NCBI RefSeq assembly: GCF_020166515.1
Contig: NZ_JAINZT010000005.1
Span: forward strand, 62,001 to 126,000
Length of the DNA stretch: 64,000 nucleotides
From: Robertkochia flava
Lineage (GTDB): Bacteria > Bacteroidota > Bacteroidia > Flavobacteriales > Flavobacteriaceae
Direction of reading: 5' to 3'
In this document: one piece after another, positions 60,479-64,000 of the stretch
Position numbering within the stretch: the first letter of the stretch is position 1
Layout: each line of letters begins with the position of its first letter
Program-made: the position numbers and the translations under genes
Notes under the pieces: generated by a model
The model's database searches: none
What the model saw: the letters and a program-made list of their open reading frames with translations, nothing else
What the model was told of the DNA's origin: nothing

Positions 60479-60928
60479 TTATCCCCTTACTTTCTCCAAA
60501 AGGTCATTCAGAGAATTTATATCGTCTTCACTTAACCGGGAAATGGCTTTTTGATTCATTTCATCCATAGGGGCATCTATTTCAGATAACAGTGCTAAAC
60601 CTTTCTGTGTAATACTGATCTCAACCTTTCTCCTGTTTTCGGCACAGATAATTCTGCTTGCAAGGCCTTTTTCTATAAGCTTGTCTACCAAACGGGTGGT
60701 GTTACTCATCTTATTCACCATGCGGTCCTGAATGGTGGAGAGATTCGCCGGTTTTCCCTTCTGACCTCTTAATATGCGTAAAACGTTGAATTGGGGAAGA
60801 CTCAATCCAAAAGGCTTCAGTACCTCAGCGCTTTGTTCGCTAAGCAGGTTGGCGGTAAAGATGATGTTGATTACCGTTTTCCTTGCCGGTGGCATCGAAG
60901 TGGATTGTATGATTTCCTCTATCTTCAT
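60479..60928 (-). CDS. MarR-family transcriptional regulator
   Basis: A 149-residue winged-helix repressor type. The DNA-binding region reads LPQFNVLRILRG, PANLSTIQDRMVNKMSNTTRLVDKLIEKGLASRI, and the wing CAENRRKVEISITQKGLALLSEI. No Cys of the OhrR redox type is placed at the usual N-terminal position, so it is more likely ligand-responsive. It precedes the nitroreductase gene on the same strand, and both have a TTGTAnnTACAA palindrome in front. Confidence 0.9.
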   Translation of the reverse strand: MKIEEIIQSTSMPPARKTVINIIFTANLLSEQSAEVLKPFGLSLPQFNVLRILRGQKGKPANLSTIQDRMVNKMSNTTRLVDKLIEKGLASRIICAENRRKVEISITQKGLALLSEIDAPMDEMNQKAISRLSEDDINSLNDLLEKVRG

Positions 60929-60943
60929 TTTTGTTTATACAAC

Positions 60944-60959
60944 ATTTGTAGGTACAAAT
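60944..60959. promoter_or_regulatory. Probable MarR operator overlapping the marR promoter
   Basis: ATTTGTA-GG-TACAAAT is a perfect palindrome with 7-base arms. It overlaps the -7 box TATATTTG (60955-60962, minus strand) of the marR gene, so bound repressor would block transcription of its own gene. Confidence 0.65.
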
Positions 60960-60962
60960 ATA
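60955..60962 (-). promoter_or_regulatory. -7 box of the marR-nitroreductase unit
   Basis: The minus strand reads TATATTTG, a perfect TAnnTTTG, 26 bases before the ATG. Confidence 0.55.
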
Positions 60963-61068
60963 TAAAACCAAATGAGAATGACCATCTTTTGATGCTTAAA
61001 AAAAAGTTAAAGGGAGGAGCAGCAGTAAAAGGTTGGTTAATTTTAGCTGTCGTAAAATGGAAATAACA

Positions 61069-61635
61069 ATGAAGCTGATTTATCAGGTATGGATTATGGG
61101 GTTGATCCTTCTCGGTTCCTGTGCATTACACGCTCAGGTGAGTGGGGAGGTTTCCGGAAGTTCCTCCACCCTCGAAATGGAGGCAGCTCCCAGGGGAATG
61201 CTTACAGGAGAGCAGGTGAGCATTCCGGTGTACGATTTCGAAGGACTGGAAGGTTTGCTCAATCGTTCAGACGACAAGGTATATGTGGTTAACTTTTGGG
61301 CAACCTGGTGCAAGCCCTGCGTTGAAGAGCTCCCTTATTTTGAAGCGCTGCATACGAAGTATGCGACAAAAGACGTGGAAGTAGTGCTGGTGAGCCTGGA
61401 TTTTCCGTCCAGGGCAGAAAAGGTTTTGATTCCATTTGTTGAAAAAAGAGGACTGAAAAGTACTGTGTTGCTTCTGGATGATCCCAAACAAAACACCTGG
61501 ATACCCAGGGTAAGTCCATCCTGGTCCGGAGCTATTCCGGCCACGGTGATTTTTAGCCGGGATAAAAGGGAATTCTATGAGAAATCATTTACTTTTAAAG
61601 AGCTTGAAACGGCAGTAACGAGTTTCATGAATTAA
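61069..61635 (+). CDS. Exported thioredoxin-fold protein (TlpA/ResA-like), 188 aa
   Basis: A signal peptide with possible lipobox (MKLIYQVWIMGLILLGSCALHAQ) precedes a thioredoxin domain with the active site WATWCKPCVEELPYF (CxxC) and the cis-Pro region IPATVIFSRD. It should act as a periplasmic disulfide reductant or carrier. I start at the ATG before KLIYQ; another ATG 12 bases upstream would extend it by MEIT. It is followed after 11 bases by a second thioredoxin-fold gene. Confidence 0.87.
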   Translation: MKLIYQVWIMGLILLGSCALHAQVSGEVSGSSSTLEMEAAPRGMLTGEQVSIPVYDFEGLEGLLNRSDDKVYVVNFWATWCKPCVEELPYFEALHTKYATKDVEVVLVSLDFPSRAEKVLIPFVEKRGLKSTVLLLDDPKQNTWIPRVSPSWSGAIPATVIFSRDKREFYEKSFTFKELETAVTSFMN

Positions 61636-61646
61636 TATAACCAATT

Positions 61647-62261
61647 ATGAAAATAACAAGAATCCTTTTATTTATAGGTCTTATTGCGGTATGTTCTTCC
61701 TTTGCAGGGCTTGACCTGTTTAGCGACGGTTACAAAGTTGGCGATGTGGCCACCGATTTTAAATTGAAGAACGTTGACGGATCTATGGTGTCCCTTGCAG
61801 ACTATACGGATGCAAAGGGTTTTCTGGTGGTGTTTACCTGTAATACCTGCCCCTATGCGGTGGCCTATGAAGATCGCATTATAGCGCTTCATGAAAAATA
61901 TAAGCAAAAGGGCGTTCCGGTTATCGCTATCAATCCGAATAACCCTAAGGTACAACCCATGGATAGTTTTGAAGAAATGAAAAAGAGAGCTGCGGAAAAG
62001 GGCTTCTCTTTTCCCTACCTCCTGGATGAGGGGCAACAGATCTTTCCCCAATACGGAGCTAAAAGAACTCCCCACTGTTTTCTGCTGGAAAAGACAGACC
62101 GGGGGAATGTGGTAAGATATATCGGGGCTATAGACGATAATTATCAGGATGCCTCAGCCGTAGAGACCACCTATGTGGAGAATGCCATTAATGCGATGTT
62201 ATCCGGGGAGGAGATCAGTGTTAAAAATACCAAGGCCATAGGTTGTACTATTAAGGTCTGA
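61647..62261 (+). CDS. Exported thioredoxin-family (redoxin) protein, 204 aa
   Basis: A signal peptide (MKITRILLFIGLIAVCSSFA) is followed by an AhpC/TSA-like redoxin domain with VFTCNTCPYAVAYEDRI, a C-x-x-C, and YLLDEGQQIFPQYGAKRTPHCFLLEK. These proteins are common in Bacteroidota and usually paired with TlpA-type proteins. The redox partner and target are unknown. Confidence 0.87.
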   Translation: MKITRILLFIGLIAVCSSFAGLDLFSDGYKVGDVATDFKLKNVDGSMVSLADYTDAKGFLVVFTCNTCPYAVAYEDRIIALHEKYKQKGVPVIAINPNNPKVQPMDSFEEMKKRAAEKGFSFPYLLDEGQQIFPQYGAKRTPHCFLLEKTDRGNVVRYIGAIDDNYQDASAVETTYVENAINAMLSGEEISVKNTKAIGCTIKV

Positions 62262-62279
62262 CAGAAATAAAGAATTGCT

Positions 62280-62287
62280 TAAATTTG
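62280..62287 (+). promoter_or_regulatory. -7 box of the rhodanese gene
   Basis: TAAATTTG is a perfect TAnnTTTG, followed at once by a 9-bp hairpin (62289-62314). Confidence 0.4.
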
Positions 62288-62288
62288 C

Positions 62289-62314
62289 GATCCGGGCCTT
62301 TTAAAGCCCGGATC
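62289..62314 (+). terminator. Hairpin after the redoxin gene
   Basis: GATCCGGGC and GCCCGGATC form a perfect 9-bp stem with an 8-base loop, followed by TATTTATTT. It probably ends the two-gene thioredoxin unit; if the -7 box just before it is used, it would also lie in the rhodanese leader. Confidence 0.6.
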
Positions 62315-62348
62315 TATTTATTTAAAATCATAAAAAGGTCGTATAAAT

Positions 62349-62663
62349 ATGGCAGATTTAACTCAGGAGCAATGGGTAGCTCAATTAAAAGAAGATGATA
62401 AGGCAGTTATTCTTGATGTGCGTACGGCGGCGGAAGTTGCTGAAGGTATCATTCCTAATGCCCTGCACCTGGATATATACAAGGGTCAGGAATTTATCGA
62501 TGAGATCGAAAAACTGGATAAGAATAAGAACTATTACGTGTATTGCAGATCGGGAAATCGCAGTGGACAGGCCTGCTCAATTATGAACCAACTGGGTTTT
62601 AACAACGCCTACAACCTGGTGGGTGGTATGCTGGAATGGCAAGGCGAGGTTGCTGCAAAGTGA
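62349..62663 (+). CDS. Rhodanese-like domain protein, 104 aa
   Basis: A single rhodanese domain with the active-site loop YYVYCRSGNRSGQA (Cys nucleophile), and AVILDVRTAAEVAEGIIPNALHLDI (N-terminal CH2A-like motif). It transfers sulfane sulfur from thiosulfate or persulfides in the cytoplasm. No signal peptide. It follows the thioredoxin pair, which fits thiol or sulfur chemistry, although a shared pathway is not shown. Confidence 0.92.
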   Translation: MADLTQEQWVAQLKEDDKAVILDVRTAAEVAEGIIPNALHLDIYKGQEFIDEIEKLDKNKNYYVYCRSGNRSGQACSIMNQLGFNNAYNLVGGMLEWQGEVAAK

Positions 62664-62700
62664 TCTGACTTAATTTATTGATATACAGTAAAATAATATG

Positions 62701-62737
62701 CAAAACCCTGTGATTATTACGGGGATTTTGTATTTTT
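62701..62737 (+). terminator. Likely terminator of the rhodanese gene
   Basis: CAAAACCC pairs with GGGATTTTG (one bulged A) around a loop of about 13 bases, followed by TATTTTT. Confidence 0.5.
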
Positions 62738-62758
62738 AGAGAAAATATTCTAAATCTG

Positions 62759-64000
62759 TTGAAGGAAGATTTTCTCCATTATCTGTGGCTTGCATCCAAA
62801 CTGTCTCCGGGTGCGCTGTATACTTCAAATGGCGACTTTATTGTAGTCAGGGATGCCGGCACGCATAATACCAATGCGGGACCTGATTTTCTCAATGCAA
62901 CACTTCTTATAGGAGATACGCTATGGTCCGGGCATGTCGAAATGCATCTTCGTTCTTCCCTTTGGTTTGAGCACAGGCATCACAAGGATGAAAACTATCA
63001 GAATGTGATCCTTCATGTAGTCTGGGAGCACGACAAGGAGGTGTATTATCCTTCAGGAGGAAGCATCCCGGTTCTTGTCCTGAGCGATATTACCCCTAAA
63101 AGATTTCTTAGGAATTACCAAAACCTTTCCAGGATTAGAAGTCAGTTCCTGAACTGTTCCGGTCAGCATGAGGCATTTGATCCGGCGTCCTGGAAAGACT
63201 GGCTTAATACCCTGTGCATGCAACGCTTGAAGGGCAGGGAGACAGCCCTTTTCAATGTTAGTCCCGATTGTTCGGGGCATTGGGAGGAGTTGTTGTTAAG
63301 GAGTGTATTCAGGTACATGGGGGCTCAGGTTAACGGGGAGGCTTTTTACAGCATTGCGGCCTCCATTGGTATTGATCGTATTCGAAGGATCCGGGCTGCA
63401 GGCGAGGATCTGGAGGTCATTTTTCACGGCATGGCGGGTCTTTTCAGGCAGAAGCAGGGCGACTCATTCTACCTGGGCCGAAAACGGGAATTTCGGTATT
63501 TGTCAAGAAAGTACAACCTCGATCCAGGTACGGTAATAACCCCGGTTTTTTTCAGGTTGCGTCCTTCCGGGTTTCCTACGGTCAGGCTTTCCCAACTGGC
63601 TGTCCTGTACGGTCAGGAGGGGTCTGTTTTTTCCAGGATCCTGGATTGTGAAACCCTGCGGGATATGCGGGAAGTTTTCTCGGTAAGGGCTCATAAATAC
63701 TGGGATGTTCATTATTCCTACAGTTCCGGGGTTACGCCTGCCGTACCCAAGAAAATATCAAAGGAAAGAACAGATCTGGTTTTGATAAACGCAGTGTTGC
63801 CCCTGGTTTATGCTTTTAAAACAAATCGGGGTGCGGATGTGGGCGGCAGGATCCTTGACATGTTTTCACACATACCGGCGGAAAAGAACAGGATTATCCA
63901 ATTATTCCGGCAGGAGGGGATTAACCCGGGGCATGCCGGGGAGTCTCAGGGGTTACTGGAGCTCTACGGGAGGTACTGTTCCAGGAATAAGTGCCTGGAA
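62759..64000 (+). CDS. DUF2851 family protein, partial (C-terminus beyond window)
   Basis: An open frame of 414 codons runs to the end of the window without a stop. It begins with TTG giving LKEDFLHYLWLASKLSPGAL (Met at initiation), and shows the DUF2851 features DAGTHNTNAGPDFLNATLLIG, WSGHVEMHLRSSLWFEHRHH and VILHVVWEHDKEV, which recall a DNA-sulfur-modification-like or restriction-endonuclease-like core (D and E-x-K-like residues). Function is unknown. No ATG upstream in frame looks better. Full-length members are about 420-430 aa, so only a few residues are missing. Confidence 0.85.
   Translation, partial: MKEDFLHYLWLASKLSPGALYTSNGDFIVVRDAGTHNTNAGPDFLNATLLIGDTLWSGHVEMHLRSSLWFEHRHHKDENYQNVILHVVWEHDKEVYYPSGGSIPVLVLSDITPKRFLRNYQNLSRIRSQFLNCSGQHEAFDPASWKDWLNTLCMQRLKGRETALFNVSPDCSGHWEELLLRSVFRYMGAQVNGEAFYSIAASIGIDRIRRIRAAGEDLEVIFHGMAGLFRQKQGDSFYLGRKREFRYLSRKYNLDPGTVITPVFFRLRPSGFPTVRLSQLAVLYGQEGSVFSRILDCETLRDMREVFSVRAHKYWDVHYSYSSGVTPAVPKKISKERTDLVLINAVLPLVYAFKTNRGADVGGRILDMFSHIPAEKNRIIQLFRQEGINPGHAGESQGLLELYGRYCSRNKCLE

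Noticed and set aside
1-64000. CRISPR arrays, insertion sequences, prophage genes, rRNA or tRNA genes
   Set aside because: None recognised by reading: no regular direct repeats with spacers, no transposase or integrase motifs, no rRNA or tRNA cores.

Overview
The window reads as a chromosomal segment of a marine-type member of the Flavobacteriaceae (Bacteroidota). The grounds are a set of lineage-typical proteins (DUF2256, DUF4174, DUF1573, DUF2851, ribosomal protein THX, a long Nif3-type protein, a Cys-less zinc-ribbon protein, the LUD-cdsA-psd-ACBP block) and the Bacteroidota -7 promoter box TAnnTTTG, which occurs as a perfect match in front of about a dozen genes. I see no rRNA, tRNA, CRISPR array or insertion sequence. 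Most genes are on the minus strand.

Layout. 0-5.6 kb: kynurenine monooxygenase with a hairpin in its short leader, an exported two-domain glyoxalase-fold protein, a frameshifted ABC exporter and a DUF4174 protein. 5.6-12.0 kb: an eight-gene operon combining a type III polyketide synthase, a methyltransferase and a flavoprotein with its own fatty-acid-synthase-like set (ACP, ketosynthase, dehydratase, FabI/FabL-type enoyl reductase) and a phosphopantetheinyl transferase. It is AT-richer than its flanks in places and probably makes a methylated, oxidised aromatic (phenolic or quinone) lipid. This is the best candidate for an undescribed system. 12.5-25.8 kb: housekeeping and signalling (Nif3, lpxK, hybrid histidine kinase, gap, lipA, Nramp-like transporter, two ECF sigma factors, one with an anti-sigma factor, murB, aminotransferase). 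25.9-30.4 kb: an aspartyl-protease/PDZ gene broken by an in-frame TAG, then a translationally overlapping pair joining a GCS2-like ligase with CBS domains to an aspartoacylase-like hydrolase. 30.5-50.9 kb: valS, phospholipid synthesis (cdsA, psd), ftsH, rsfS, birA, pyrE, NUDIX, M14 peptidase, SulP transporter, coaD, ddl, a PASTA protein with an RluD-type enzyme, yaaA, a uracil-DNA glycosylase-like protein, and two very small genes (THX and a 46-residue protein). 51-59 kb: an M20 peptidase and a complete trpEGDCFBA operon preceded by an 18-codon leader peptide with three consecutive Trp codons and a terminator, a classic ribosome-mediated attenuator. 59-64 kb: YceI, a MarR/nitroreductase pair sharing the operator TTGTAnnTACAA, two thioredoxin-fold proteins, a rhodanese and the 5' part of a DUF2851 gene.

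Two genes (the ABC exporter and the aspartyl protease) are each broken by a single-base lesion in otherwise intact coding sequence. These may be recent pseudogenes, recoding sites or sequence errors, which cannot be told apart from the sequence alone. All functions are inferred from motifs and remembered family features; no search was run.
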